A DNA stretch of 64,000 nt. Source: Blastococcus mobilis. Its GTDB lineage: Bacteria > Actinomycetota > Actinomycetes > Mycobacteriales > Geodermatophilaceae. The position numbers and the translations under genes were made by a program. Under the pieces are notes generated by a model that did no database searches, was not told where the DNA came from, and worked only from the letters and a program-made list of their open reading frames with translations. Location: contig NZ_FZNO01000014.1 of the NCBI RefSeq assembly GCF_900188025.1, positions 62,001 to 126,000 on the forward strand, in the 5' to 3' direction. Positions 33,250-42,895 of this stretch are shown in pieces (position 1 is the stretch's first letter; the number at the start of each line of letters is the position of its first letter).

Positions 33250-34236
33250 TCACCAGAAAGTCTGCTGTCCCAGCTCGGTGATGCGGAGCCAGTCGCTGGC
33301 CCGATAGTCGCGCGCCCCCACCCCGTCGACGCTGCGGAAGCGGACCGGATCGAGCTGGATGTCGCTGACGCACAGCAGCCGCCGCTCCTGGGTCCGCCAC
33401 TTCCGCAGCGGCTCCATCTCTTCCGGGGAGAGCTTGTCCGCCAGCGTGACGGCCAGCACCGCCACATTCTTGGGGTGGAGCCGGTCGCCGCGGGTGATCA
33501 GTAGACGGAACTGTTCGATCTCGTCGGGCCACACCGCTCCCGCCTTCTTCGCCTGCTTGACCGCCTGCTCCAGCCCGGCGACGAGCCCCACGCTGAGCTC
33601 GTCGTGCAGTGCGGCCCGGCGGAACTTGCCGGCGACACGCTCGGCGAAGGCATGCGCGCCGGCCGGGTCGTCGAAGCCGTGGTGCCGCTCCTGCTGCAGC
33701 AGGACGGCCTTGCTGACCGGCAGGGAGATCCGCAGGTCCGCCGCCCAGCTGCCGCCGCCGGGGACCGTGGACACCGGGGCGAGGTCGACGTTCATGTGCC
33801 GGCGGATCGCGGCAACTTTGTTGGGATCGGCGCCGGTGAGGTCGAGCAGCGGGGAGACCTGCACGGTGGGATGCCGGGCGCCGGGGCCGGTGGCGACGAC
33901 GTCGCACGTCTGGGAGGTGATGATCCCCCACTCAGGTACCAGCGGCGGGCCGTCGGGCTGGTCGGCTGCGGTGCCCGCCGGTTCGTCCGCCGGTCAAGCG
34001 GCCACGCCGTCCCAGGCAACCACCGGCCAGCGGTGGCCGGGGCTGACGGGGACCTGCAGACCGGTCAGCGGGTCGTCCTCGGTGCCCGCCCAGAACAGCC
34101 CGATGTCGCGGATCAGGTCACCTTGACGCCACTCGGCGAGGCCGTCGGTGAACGCCGGTGTGCCCAGCGCTCGCGCGATGTAAGCGGCGTCGAGCCCACG
34201 GCGGATGTGGCCGGCGGACCGGTGCTGCTCCGGCAC
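33250..34236 (-). pseudogene. Third gene of TIGR04255 operon, interrupted by an in-frame TGA
   Basis: GTG 34236 lies one base after the preceding stop. Eighty codons read HIRRGLDAAYIARALGTPAF, WRQGDLIRDIGLFWAGTEDD and HRWPVVAWDGVAA; then TGA (33994-33996), then the same frame resumes with coherent protein: LVPEWGIITSQTCDVVATG, HPTVQVSPLLDLTG, WAADLRISLPVSKAVLL, HGFDDPAGAHAFAERVAGKF and IEQFRLLITRGDRLHPKNVA. The 'SQTCDV...VQVSP' pattern recurs in uncharacterised phage or defence-associated proteins. Without the TGA it would be 328 residues. It is probably one gene broken by a nonsense mutation; two separate genes are possible. Function unknown. Confidence 0.65.
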
Positions 34237-34237
34237 G

Positions 34238-35044
34238 TCAGCGGGGCCGCCGATCGATGCGTCGGCGGGGTGCGGCCACGGCCGACAACGTCCGCCCACG
34301 GGCGAACACGGGGCGCTGGTCGTCGTCGGGCTCGACGTGGTCGCCACCGACGCCGTAGGTAGCCGGGTAGCCGGGAGCATCGGCGGTGAGCGCGGACGCC
34401 GGCGGTTCGGCGACTCGCAGCAGCGCGTCGAGCTCGCCGCGGCGCAGCAGTGGGAGGCGGGCGGGATCGGCGAGCAGCCAGCCGCGCAGGCTGCCGCCGA
34501 CCAACTCTTCGAGGTCCTCCACGGCCTGCGCGAGCACCCACAGCCGCCCCTGGCTGGCGACCCGCGGTCGCCGCGCCTCGGGCGCCTTCCACGTGTAGAA
34601 GGTGCTCTTGCGGATTCCGGCGGCGGCGAGCACGTCACGGACGGGCAGGTCCAGGCGGGCGGTGAGCGCGTCGACCACTGCCACCGCGTCGTCGCGCCCG
34701 GAGATGGCGGCGTCGACCTCGTCGTCGGCTTCGGCGGCCGCGGTGCCGGCGTCCAGGGCGGCGCTCGCGGCCGTCGCCTGCGCGGCGATGGTGGAGACGA
34801 CGTCGAAGAACTCTGCTCCACGGTCCAGCAGGAAAGTCTCGGTCAGCCCGGTCGACGACTGCAGCGCCCGCACCATGCTCATCGGCGACGCCGAGACGCT
34901 GTCGAAGAGGTGCAGGGCGCCGCGCAGCGCCGGATCGGCGATCGCCCGCAGCCGGGTGTGCTGCTGGACGGACTCCATGTCATGGGCGGCGAGCCGCTCG
35001 TATTCGCCCAGCGACGCGCCGGTGGGCGCCAGGGCGAGCGTCAT
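34238..35044 (-). CDS. Helix-turn-helix protein of TIGR04255 operon
   Basis: 268 residues; ATG overlaps the upstream stop (ATGA). Long helices at 10-125 (ERLAAHDMESVQQHTRLRAI, HLFDSVSASPMSMVRALQSS). A HTH at about 135-165 (DLPVRDVLAAAGIRKSTFYT, then WKAPEARRPR) is followed by QGRLWVLAQAVEDLEELVGG and SLRGWLLADPARLPLLRRGE, a layout like the Xre-plus-MbcA/ParS antitoxin type. It probably regulates the operon or acts as an antitoxin. Partner genes: TIGR04255-like upstream, 'SQTCDV' protein downstream. The domain call is by pattern, so moderate. Confidence 0.65.
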   Translation of the reverse strand: MTLALAPTGASLGEYERLAAHDMESVQQHTRLRAIADPALRGALHLFDSVSASPMSMVRALQSSTGLTETFLLDRGAEFFDVVSTIAAQATAASAALDAGTAAAEADDEVDAAISGRDDAVAVVDALTARLDLPVRDVLAAAGIRKSTFYTWKAPEARRPRVASQGRLWVLAQAVEDLEELVGGSLRGWLLADPARLPLLRRGELDALLRVAEPPASALTADAPGYPATYGVGGDHVEPDDDQRPVFARGRTLSAVAAPRRRIDRRPR

Positions 35045-35886
35045 GGCGTCGTCTCCTCGATGCGGTCGTCGTCCTGCGCGCGCTGGAGCGTACGCAGGTA
35101 GTCGGCGGTGACCGTCGCCTGGAACAGCGAGGCAGCGGTCCGGTTGAGCACCTCGGCCCGGGTGACCAGGTCAGCAGAGCGGAAGCGGCTGGCCTCGGCG
35201 TCGTAGACGTCGATGTCGACCAGGTAGCTGATCGCGCCGCTGACGGCGAGGTCGAGGAACGGGCCGTGCCGGAGAAGGGCCCCCTGCGCGGGCCCGAGGT
35301 TGAGCTCCAGTTGCTGCTGCGCGCCCCGCACGTGCTGTCCGAACACCGGGTGCAGGACGGCGCCGAGCAGGTCGGGGTGGATGCGCTCCCGCCAGCTCGC
35401 CGGAGTTCGGGCTTCTGGGTCGGTGAACCGGTCGACGTAGCGCAGTCCGATCCTCTCCACGAGCGCAGGGGCCAACAGCTCCTCGGTGACGGTCATCAGC
35501 GCCTCGAGTACCGGGTTGAGGGTCCGGCTCCACCGCTCGTACCGGGTGGTCTGCAGAGCCACCGACCCGGGCAGGAGGGTGATGTGCCCGGTGCCGTCGG
35601 TGGCGTTCAGCTGCCAGCCGCGGGCGACCTGTTGCACCTGGGACATGGGGGCGGCGCCGGGCTGCATCTGGATCTCGATGCGCCCTTCCTGCGCCTCCTC
35701 CATCCGGGCGTAGGAGTGCCCCAGGCTGGCCAGTCGGTCCCGAGCCTGCAGTGCGACCTCGGGGGCGACGTCGGCGCCCTCGGCACGGAAGCGGACCTCA
35801 AGAATCGCCAGTTCCAGTGGCGGTCGGACGAGCAGGGTCCGGTCCGCGGGGGGCAGCCCGGCTAGCGGACCGGTCTCTTCGCTCAT
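35041..35886 (-). CDS. TIGR04255-family protein
   Basis: 281 residues from ATG 35886, which lies 10 nt after GGAGG; a GTG at 35895 has too little spacing. The N-terminus TLLVRPPLELAILEVRFRAE has the family's 'PP...v.....F' opening. Then QVQQVARGWQLNATDGTGHI, TLLPGSVALQTTRYERWSRT, APALVERIGLRYVDRF and LVDIDVYDAEASRFRSADLV, all typical of this sporadically distributed family of about 250 residues. No biochemical role is established. It leads a three-gene operon next to the tRNA end of element B, a usual place for anti-phage or toxin-antitoxin cargo. Confidence 0.75.
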   Translation of the reverse strand: MSEETGPLAGLPPADRTLLVRPPLELAILEVRFRAEGADVAPEVALQARDRLASLGHSYARMEEAQEGRIEIQMQPGAAPMSQVQQVARGWQLNATDGTGHITLLPGSVALQTTRYERWSRTLNPVLEALMTVTEELLAPALVERIGLRYVDRFTDPEARTPASWRERIHPDLLGAVLHPVFGQHVRGAQQQLELNLGPAQGALLRHGPFLDLAVSGAISYLVDIDVYDAEASRFRSADLVTRAEVLNRTAASLFQATVTADYLRTLQRAQDDDRIEETTP

Positions 35887-35919
35887 GTCCAGCACACCTC
35901 CTTCTTCGGCACGGGGGAC

Positions 35920-35944
35920 TTGGACTGTAGTTGGACACAGTGTC
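35920..35944 (-). promoter_or_regulatory. Putative operator of the TIGR04255 operon
   Basis: Two direct TTGGAC copies (35920-35925, 35931-35936), 11 bp apart (one helical turn), run into the palindrome GACAC-A-GTGTC (35934-35944). The block lies 35-60 bp before the operon start. It is a fit for a binding site of the HTH protein encoded second in the operon. Inferred. Confidence 0.45.
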
Positions 35945-36445
35945 AGCGACCAGAGCCCCGGTCGACAGGTCGCTCGCCCGGGGTGGCGCCTGCCCCGGTG
36001 CGTCCGGTGCCGCGTGCAGCATGCGGGAGCGGTGTGACAGTTCCGCGGGCCCGTACCGGATGAGCCGCCGCGGCGCTGCGGCCCGGATCAGCCGGTGCAG
36101 CGGTCAGCGCGAGTCCGCGGCGACCGCGCCGGCCGGCGCCTGCTCGTGCGCGCGGAGCACCTGTAGCAACTCGTCCAGCTGCGCGGGGAAGCGCCGGGCC
36201 GGCAGGCGGGACGCCGGCACACCCTCCGCGGTGAGACCGCCGGTGGCGACGAGGACGGGCACGGCGATCGTGAGCAGGCATGGACCGCGCCGCTCCGTGG
36301 CACCGGATCGGAGGTGGCCGCCCAGGCCGTTCCCAGAATGGCTGATCGCGGACTTCTGCGGACTGTTTGCGGACAGCTGGCCGGTCCGGCCCCTCATCGA
36401 TCTTGTCAAGCTGGCCGAAGCCGCAAGTCAGCGGCCTGTTGCTGT
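35945..36445. other. Intergenic region at right end of element B
   Basis: About 500 bp between the TIGR04255 operon and tRNA-Lys. The only recognisable item is the arm-type motif at 36356. A minus-strand frame in the middle (CLLTIAVPVLVATGGLTAEG... to about 36104) looks weakly protein-like but has no ribosome site or known match. Confidence 0.4.
36356..36376 (+). promoter_or_regulatory. Putative integrase arm-type site, right
   Basis: CTGCGGACT, three bases, TGCGGACAG; same order and orientation as 17900-17920, lying 70 bp inside the tRNA-Lys att site. The pair marks both ends of element B. Confidence 0.5.
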
Positions 36446-36519
<74 letters not shown>

Positions 36520-36696
36520 GTGTCGCCCGGCCTGCTGGGCAACGAGGGAGAACGATACCAGCGCCGCGTCGCCCGCAGGCGAGCACCCGGAGTGATGCTC
36601 GACTCCTCGATCTGTCGTCCCCTCCGTGGACACTGGGGTCTGGTCCACGGTCCGGGCGTCACCGGGTCGACATTTCCAGGGAGAGGACGGGGCAGG

Positions 36697-37869
36697 GTGC
36701 GACGGACAGCCGCCATGATCGGCGCGGGAGCGCTGATCTTCCTGACCGGGTGCGGTAACGCCGACGGCGGGTCCAAAGACGTCGCCGCCGAGGCCCCGGA
36801 CGCACAGGTGGCCCTCGCCGTGCCCGACGGCTCGGTCGACGTCTCGCCCGTGGTCCCGCTGGAGATCACGGTGACCGACGGGGAGCTCGGCGACGTCACC
36901 CTCGTCGACGGCGCCGGCGCTGCGGTTGCCGGCACGGTCGCCGCGGGGGACGGAGCGGACGGCGCCGTCTGGACGCCGGAGGCCCCTCTGGACTACGGCA
37001 CCGAGTACACGCTGACCGCCTCGGCGGTGAACGAGGACGACGAGGAGGTGACGGCGTCGTCGACCTTCACCACCGTCACCCCCGAGACGCTGTCGACGCC
37101 GTCCATCGGCCCGCTCGACGGGCAGACCGTCGGCGTCGGCATGCCGATCCGCGTCTACTTCGACGACCCGGTCGCCGACAAGGCCGCCGTGGAGAGCCAC
37201 CTGAAGGTCACCACCTCCCGGCCCACCGACGGCGTGTGGAGCTGGCTGGGCGACGCCGAGGTGCACTTCCGGCCGTCGCAGTACTGGCCGGCGGACACCG
37301 AGGTGACGCTCGACGCCAACCTGTACGGCGTCGACTTCGGCGAGGGCGTCTGGGGCGAGAAGAACCGCTCGGTGTCCTTCTCCATCGGGGCGCGGCACGT
37401 CTCGATCGCCGATGCCGCCACCCACACCCTCGAGGTCTACGACGGCGACCGGCTGGTGCAGAGCTACCCCATGAGCGCCGGCGGGCCCGAGTTCCCGAGC
37501 CGCAACGGCCCCCACGTCGTCACCGAGCTCAACCGCGAGCGCGTCATGGACTCCAGCACCTTCGGCGTGCCGGTCGACAGCCCGAACGGCTACCGCACCC
37601 CGGTCGAGTACGCCGTCCGCCTGTCCAACAACGGGGAGTTCGTGCACGCCGCCCCGTGGTCGGTGGCCCAGCAGGGCAACAGCAACGTGTCCCACGGCTG
37701 CATCAACCTCTCCACCGAGCGCGCCGCCTGGTTCTACGAGTTCTCCCAGCCGGGCGACGTCGTGGAGATCAAGAACTCCATCGGCCCGGACCTCTCCGCT
37801 GCTGACGGCGACATCTACGACTGGACGATCCCGTGGGAGGAATGGCAGGCCGGCAGCGCGCTGAAGTGA
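36697..37869 (+). CDS. L,D-transpeptidase, lipoprotein with Ig-like domains
   Basis: 390 residues. GTG start after GGACGGGG; signal with lipobox FLTGC (about residue 17). Two Ig-like domains (about 40-130 and 135-235; LEITVTDGELGDVTLVDG, LDYGTEYTLTASAV, RVYFDDPVADKAAVESHL) precede a YkuD catalytic domain at about 240-365, with FVHAAPWSV and SNVSHGCINLST (catalytic Cys). It forms 3-3 cross-links between meso-diaminopimelate residues in peptidoglycan, outside the membrane. This layout matches the mycobacterial LdtMt2 type. Monocistronic, first gene beyond the mobile region. ATG 36715 is too close to the lipobox. Confidence 0.95.
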   Translation: MRRTAAMIGAGALIFLTGCGNADGGSKDVAAEAPDAQVALAVPDGSVDVSPVVPLEITVTDGELGDVTLVDGAGAAVAGTVAAGDGADGAVWTPEAPLDYGTEYTLTASAVNEDDEEVTASSTFTTVTPETLSTPSIGPLDGQTVGVGMPIRVYFDDPVADKAAVESHLKVTTSRPTDGVWSWLGDAEVHFRPSQYWPADTEVTLDANLYGVDFGEGVWGEKNRSVSFSIGARHVSIADAATHTLEVYDGDRLVQSYPMSAGGPEFPSRNGPHVVTELNRERVMDSSTFGVPVDSPNGYRTPVEYAVRLSNNGEFVHAAPWSVAQQGNSNVSHGCINLSTERAAWFYEFSQPGDVVEIKNSIGPDLSAADGDIYDWTIPWEEWQAGSALK

Positions 37870-37943
37870 GCGCCTGACGATCTTCCGGCGTTTCGTCGGG
37901 CGACCCCGGGGCACAAGATCAGCGCTACCGAGGAGGGGTCGCT

Positions 37944-38465
37944 GTGGACACGTGGGTCATCGTCCTGATCGTGGTCGTCGCCGTCGTGCTGGTGGCAGTG
38001 CTGGCGCTCGCCCTGGCCAAGCGTTCGCGGGTGGGTAAGGCCCGTAAGCGGGAGCAGGCGCGCGAGCACCTGCAGCAGGCGCAGGTTCGCGGCGCCCAAG
38101 CGGAGAAGGAGCAGGCGCTCGCCGAGGAGCAGGCCGCCCGTGCGCGCCGCGAACGAGCCGAGGTGCAGGAACGGACGGCGCTGGCCGAGCAGGAAGCGCG
38201 TGAGCGCGCGGCGCGGGCCGGAGAGGCCCGCGCGGAGGCCGACCAGCTGCGCGCCAAGGCCGAGAAGCTGGCGCCGGACGTCGTCCACGACGGGCACTCC
38301 CGACACGACGCCGACCGGGCCGGTCACTCCGGCCAGACGGGTCACTCGGGGCAGACCGGTCAGCCGGGTCAGCCCGGTCAGCCCGGTCAGCCCGGTCAGC
38401 CCGGTCAGCCGGACCGGACCGCGCACCCCGAGCAGCCTGGAGGAAGCGGCGCGACCCGCCGCTGA
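37944..38465 (+). CDS. Membrane-anchored coiled-coil protein with GQP repeats
   Basis: 173 residues, GTG after GAGGAGGGG. One N-terminal helix (WVIVLIVVVAVVLVAVLALA), then about 75 residues of Ala/Glu/Gln/Arg coiled coil (KRSRVGKARKREQAREHLQQ...), then a His/Gly-rich tail with six Gly-Gln-Pro repeats. No enzyme motif. Such proteins are common in actinobacteria and resemble envelope stress or DivIVA-like scaffolds only in general form. Function unknown. Confidence 0.7.
   Translation: MDTWVIVLIVVVAVVLVAVLALALAKRSRVGKARKREQAREHLQQAQVRGAQAEKEQALAEEQAARARRERAEVQERTALAEQEARERAARAGEARAEADQLRAKAEKLAPDVVHDGHSRHDADRAGHSGQTGHSGQTGQPGQPGQPGQPGQPGQPDRTAHPEQPGGSGATRR
38358..38411 (+). repeat. 9-bp coding repeat, GGTCAGCC(C/G) x6
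   Basis: Six tandem 9-bp units encode Gly-Gln-Pro in the tail of the coiled-coil protein. The inner four are identical. In-frame unit length means copy number can change without breaking the gene. Confidence 0.95.
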
Positions 38466-38592
38466 GTTCCGGCGCGCCGGACGGTCTGTCTCTCCGTGAG
38501 GGCGTCCGGGACCACCCCGGCAGGTCCCGTTCCTGTCGGCACCCGGCCCTACGGTCGCCCTCACGTCGATCCGTCGACCTCGGAGGGGCGTC

Positions 38593-39675
38593 ATGACAGA
38601 CCTGCTGGCCATCGGTACGCGCAAGGGGCTGTGGCTCGCCCGCAGTGACGACGGCCGCCGTACGTGGACGGTGGACGGCCCGCACCTCCTCGCGCAGGAG
38701 GTCGCGGCCGTCTCGATCGACACCCGGCGGCCGCAGCCCCGCCTGCTGGCCGGCATCCAGTACGGGCACTGGGGCCCGACCGTCATGTGGTCCGACGACC
38801 TCGGGGCCACCTGGCAGGAGACCGACCACGGGGCGACCCGCTTCTCCGAGGGTGAGGACGCCGCGCTGGCCCGGATCTGGCAGCTCCGGCCGGACAGCGC
38901 CGACCGCGCCGACGTCGTGTGGGCCGGCTGCGAGCCGCACTCGCTGTGGCGCAGCACCGACGGCGGCTGCTCCTTCGACCTGGTCCGGGGGCTGTGGGAC
39001 CACCCGCACCGGAGGACGTGGGAGCCCGGCGGCGGGGGAGGTGCGGTGCACACCGTGCTGCCTGACCCGGCGTCGGACCGGGTGACCGTCGCCATGAGCA
39101 CCGGCGGGGTCTACGTCAGCGAGGACGGCGGGAACGACTGGCAGCCGCGCAACCGAGGGGTCACCGCGGTCTTCCTGCCCGATCAGCTGCCCGAGTACGG
39201 GCAGTGCGTCCACAAGGTGGCGGTCGACGCGAGGGGCCCGGACCGGCTGTACGCGCAGAACCACTTCGGGGTCTTCCGCACCGACGACGGCGGTGGCTCG
39301 TGGACGTCGATCGCCGAGGGCCTCCCCGCCGACTTCGGATTCCCGATCGTCGCCTCCCCGCACGCCCCGGGCACCGTCTGGGTGATCCCGCTGGTCGCCG
39401 ACATGCAGCGGGTGCCGCCGGGCGGCCGGCTGCGGGTGCACCGCAGCCGTGACGCGGGGGAGACCTGGACCGAGCTGGGCGCGGGCCTGCCCGACGGCAA
39501 CTGGAGCGCCGTCATGCGGGACGCGTTCTGCGCCGACGGCCACGACGCGACCGGTCTCTACTTCGGCACGCGCGACGGCTGCGTCTACGCCAGCGCCGAC
39601 GAGGGCGACTCGTTCACGTTGCTCGTCGACCACCTGCCCGACGTCCTCACCGTCCGCGCGGCCCGGCTGGCGTGA
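38593..39675 (+). CDS. BNR/sialidase-like beta-propeller protein
   Basis: 360 residues, ATG after GGAGGGG. Several Asp-box-type repeats: SDDGRRTWTVDG, SDDLGATWQETD, STDGGCSFDLVRG, SEDGGNDWQPRN, TDDGGGSWTSIAEG, SRDAGETWTELGAG, SADEGDSFTLLVD. These form a six- or seven-bladed propeller as in exo-sialidases and photosynthesis-assembly factors, but the sialidase catalytic Arg triad is not evident. No signal peptide, so cytosolic. It is followed 11 bp later by a MoaD-like gene; the two probably act together. Exact role unknown. Confidence 0.85.
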   Translation: MTDLLAIGTRKGLWLARSDDGRRTWTVDGPHLLAQEVAAVSIDTRRPQPRLLAGIQYGHWGPTVMWSDDLGATWQETDHGATRFSEGEDAALARIWQLRPDSADRADVVWAGCEPHSLWRSTDGGCSFDLVRGLWDHPHRRTWEPGGGGGAVHTVLPDPASDRVTVAMSTGGVYVSEDGGNDWQPRNRGVTAVFLPDQLPEYGQCVHKVAVDARGPDRLYAQNHFGVFRTDDGGGSWTSIAEGLPADFGFPIVASPHAPGTVWVIPLVADMQRVPPGGRLRVHRSRDAGETWTELGAGLPDGNWSAVMRDAFCADGHDATGLYFGTRDGCVYASADEGDSFTLLVDHLPDVLTVRAARLA

Positions 39676-39685
39676 GGCGAGCGGG

Positions 39686-39967
39686 ATGAGCGTGGAGGTG
39701 GTGCTGCCCGGCGTCCTGGCCGACCTGGCCGGCGGGGCGAAGCATCTCGACCTGGAGGTGGGCGGCGGTACCGTCGCCGACCTCCTCGACGTGCTGGCCA
39801 CCGAGCACCCGCTGCTCGGCCGGCGGATCCGGGACGAGACCGGGCAGGTGCGCCGCTTCGTGAACGTCTACGTCGACGGCGACGACGTGCGCTTCAGCGG
39901 GGGACTGGCGACGCCGGTGGCCGACGGGACGGTGGTGCAGGTGCTGCCCTCGGTCGCCGGGGGCTGA
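39686..39967 (+). CDS. MoaD/ThiS-family ubiquitin-like protein
   Basis: 93 residues ending SVAGG, the Gly-Gly tail that is adenylated and thiolated in sulfur-carrier proteins. Fold pattern: VEVVLPGVLADLAGG, TVADLLDVLATEHPLLGRRI, RRFVNVYVDGDDVRF and DGTVVQVLPSVAGG. It would deliver sulfur to molybdopterin, thiamin or another product, or be conjugated to proteins. No E1-like MoeB gene is adjacent. It is coupled to the propeller gene. Confidence 0.88.
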   Translation: MSVEVVLPGVLADLAGGAKHLDLEVGGGTVADLLDVLATEHPLLGRRIRDETGQVRRFVNVYVDGDDVRFSGGLATPVADGTVVQVLPSVAGG

Positions 39968-39970
39968 GGC

Positions 39971-40213
39971 TCAGAGCGCGGCGAGGGTGGCGCAGTTCGG
40001 GCAGAGCTGCTGCTCGTGGTATCCCTCCGGCGGCCACGGCTGCTGCTCGTCGATGGAGACGTAGGCGCCGCACAGCGCCTTGCGGCTCTGCCCGCTGACC
40101 CGGCCGATCGTGGCGTGTGCCGGGCCGATCTGCCGCGGTTTGAGGCCCTCTGCGCCGTACGAGCCGACCATCACGACCGCGTGGGCGGTTCCGTACGCGT
40201 AGACGCTGGTCAT
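39971..40213 (-). CDS. Hypothetical 80-residue protein with Cys motif
   Basis: Starts MTSVYAYGTAHAVVMVGSYG and ends YHEQQLCPNCATLAAL, with LCGAYVSIDEQQPWPPEG between. The pattern Cys...CPNC could bind zinc. It is convergent with the MoaD gene (3 bp apart) and divergent from the acyl-CoA dehydrogenase gene. The coherent N- and C-termini suggest a real small protein; I recognise no family. Confidence 0.6.
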   Translation of the reverse strand: MTSVYAYGTAHAVVMVGSYGAEGLKPRQIGPAHATIGRVSGQSRKALCGAYVSIDEQQPWPPEGYHEQQLCPNCATLAAL

Positions 40214-40403
40214 GTCGACCAGAGTCCGAGCCTTCCGGCCGTCGCGCCAGCACCGCCGGTTCCGTGTCCACCGCTCCCGTCACACGCGTCGCACCAGTTG
40301 CCGTGTGCGCACCCAAGCACCGATCGGCGCCGGCGGTCAGGTGCTCTCGGGCGCAACGGCACCGATCGGGGATGGGTGCGGCTGTGTGACGCGGCTCGCG
40401 CAG

Positions 40404-40423
40404 ATACAGAACGAACGGTCTGT

Positions 40424-40425
<2 letters not shown>
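40404..40425 (+). promoter_or_regulatory. TetR-type operator at start of beta-oxidation operon
   Basis: ATACAG (40404-40409) and CTGTAT (40420-40425) are exact complements around AACGAACGGT, giving the AGAACG/CGGTCT half-sites common in TetR-family operators. It overlaps the ATG of the first gene, so binding would block transcription or a leaderless start. The likely binder is the TetR protein at the end of the operon. Inferred from symmetry and context. Confidence 0.6.
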
Positions 40426-41623
<1,198 letters not shown>

Positions 41624-41655
41624 GCCCCCACTCCCAGGAAGACGAGAGGTCCAGC

Positions 41656-42870
41656 ATGTCCGCTGAGGCGTTCATCTACGACGCCGTGCGCACGCCGCGC
41701 GGCAAGGGCAAGAAGACCGGGTCGCTGCACTCGGTGAAGCCGATCAGCCTGACCACGGGACTGATCGACGAGGTCCGCCGTCGCAACCCCGGCCTGGACC
41801 CCGCGCTGATCGACGACGTCGTCCTGGGTGTCGTCTCGCCCGTCGGCGAGCAGGGCGCGGTCATCGCCAAGACCGCGGCGCTCGCGGCCGGCCTGCCCGA
41901 GACCGTGCCGGGCGTGCAGATCAACCGGTTCTGCGCCAGCGGCCTGGAGGCGGTGAACCTGGCCGCGCAGAAGGTCCGCTCCGGCTTCGAGGACCTGGTC
42001 CTGGCCGGGGGCGTCGAGTCGATGTCGCGGGTGCCGATGGGTTCCGACGGCGGGGCCTGGGCCATGGACCCGGAGACGGCGGCGCGGACGGGCTTCGTGC
42101 CGCAGGGCATCGGCGCCGACCTCATCGCCACCCTCGCGGGCTGGAGCCGTGAGGACGTCGACGCCTACGCCGCCGAGTCCCACGCCCGCGCCGCGAAGGC
42201 CTGGTCCAACGGCTGGTTCCAACGCTCGGTCGTCCCCGTGACCGACCGCAACGGCACCGTCGTGCTCGCCACCGACGAGCTCGTCCGTCCGGGGACGACG
42301 GTCGAGTCACTGGCCGGGCTGCCCTCGGCCTTCGCCGGCATCGGCGACATGGGCGGCTTCGACGCGGTCGCGCTGCAGAAGTACCACTGGGTCGAGCGGA
42401 TCGACCACGTGCACACGGCCGGCAACTCCAGCGGCATCGTCGACGGCGCCGCGCTGGTCGTCGTCGGCACCGAGGAGGCCGGGACGCGCAACGGGCTGAC
42501 CCCCCGCGCGCGGATCGTGAGCACCGCCCTGTCCGGCGCCGACCCGGTGATCATGCTGACCGGTCCCGCGCCGGCGACGCACAAGGCGCTGGCCAAGGCC
42601 GGTCTGACCGTCGGTGACATCGAGCTGGTCGAGATGAACGAGGCGTTCGCCGCCGTCGTCCTGCGGTTCATGAAGGACACCGGTTTCGACCACGAGCAGG
42701 TCAACGTCAACGGCGGCGCGATCGCGATGGGGCATCCGCTGGGGGCGACCGGCGCGATGATCCTGGGCTCGCTGGTCGACGAGCTCGAGCGGCGCGACCT
42801 GCGCTACGGCCTGGCCACCCTGTGCGTCGGCGGCGGGATGGGCATCGCCACCGTCGTCGAACGAGTCTGA
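41656..42870 (+). CDS. fadA: Acetyl-CoA C-acyltransferase (thiolase)
   Basis: 404 residues, ATG after GAGAGGT. It cleaves 3-ketoacyl-CoA with CoA to give acetyl-CoA. Catalytic residues: Cys in [17 protein letters not shown], His in [18 protein letters not shown], and the C-terminal Cys in [20 protein letters not shown] is also present. It is 32 bp after the acyl-CoA dehydrogenase and directly before the FadB-type gene, with which it should form the trifunctional complex. Confidence 0.95.
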   Translation: MSAEAFIYDAVRTPRGKGKKTGSLHSVKPISLTTGLIDEVRRRNPGLDPALIDDVVLGVVSPVGEQGAVIAKTAALAAGLPETVPGVQINRFCASGLEAVNLAAQKVRSGFEDLVLAGGVESMSRVPMGSDGGAWAMDPETAARTGFVPQGIGADLIATLAGWSREDVDAYAAESHARAAKAWSNGWFQRSVVPVTDRNGTVVLATDELVRPGTTVESLAGLPSAFAGIGDMGGFDAVALQKYHWVERIDHVHTAGNSSGIVDGAALVVVGTEEAGTRNGLTPRARIVSTALSGADPVIMLTGPAPATHKALAKAGLTVGDIELVEMNEAFAAVVLRFMKDTGFDHEQVNVNGGAIAMGHPLGATGAMILGSLVDELERRDLRYGLATLCVGGGMGIATVVERV

Positions 42871-42895
42871 GCGCGAAGGCTGAGGAGCACCCCGC

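Noticed and set aside
31079-33931. A 950-codon open frame on the minus strand across relaxase B and the xis region
   Set aside because: It is a GC-rich shadow of real genes on both strands: Arg/Ala/Gly-rich, no recognisable domain, crosses several gene boundaries, and contains antisense of the relaxase.
36104-36409. Possible 100-residue protein on the minus strand near tRNA-Lys
   Set aside because: Has a short hydrophobic stretch and one plausible helix but no ribosome site, no known match, and sits across the arm-type motif; left as intergenic.
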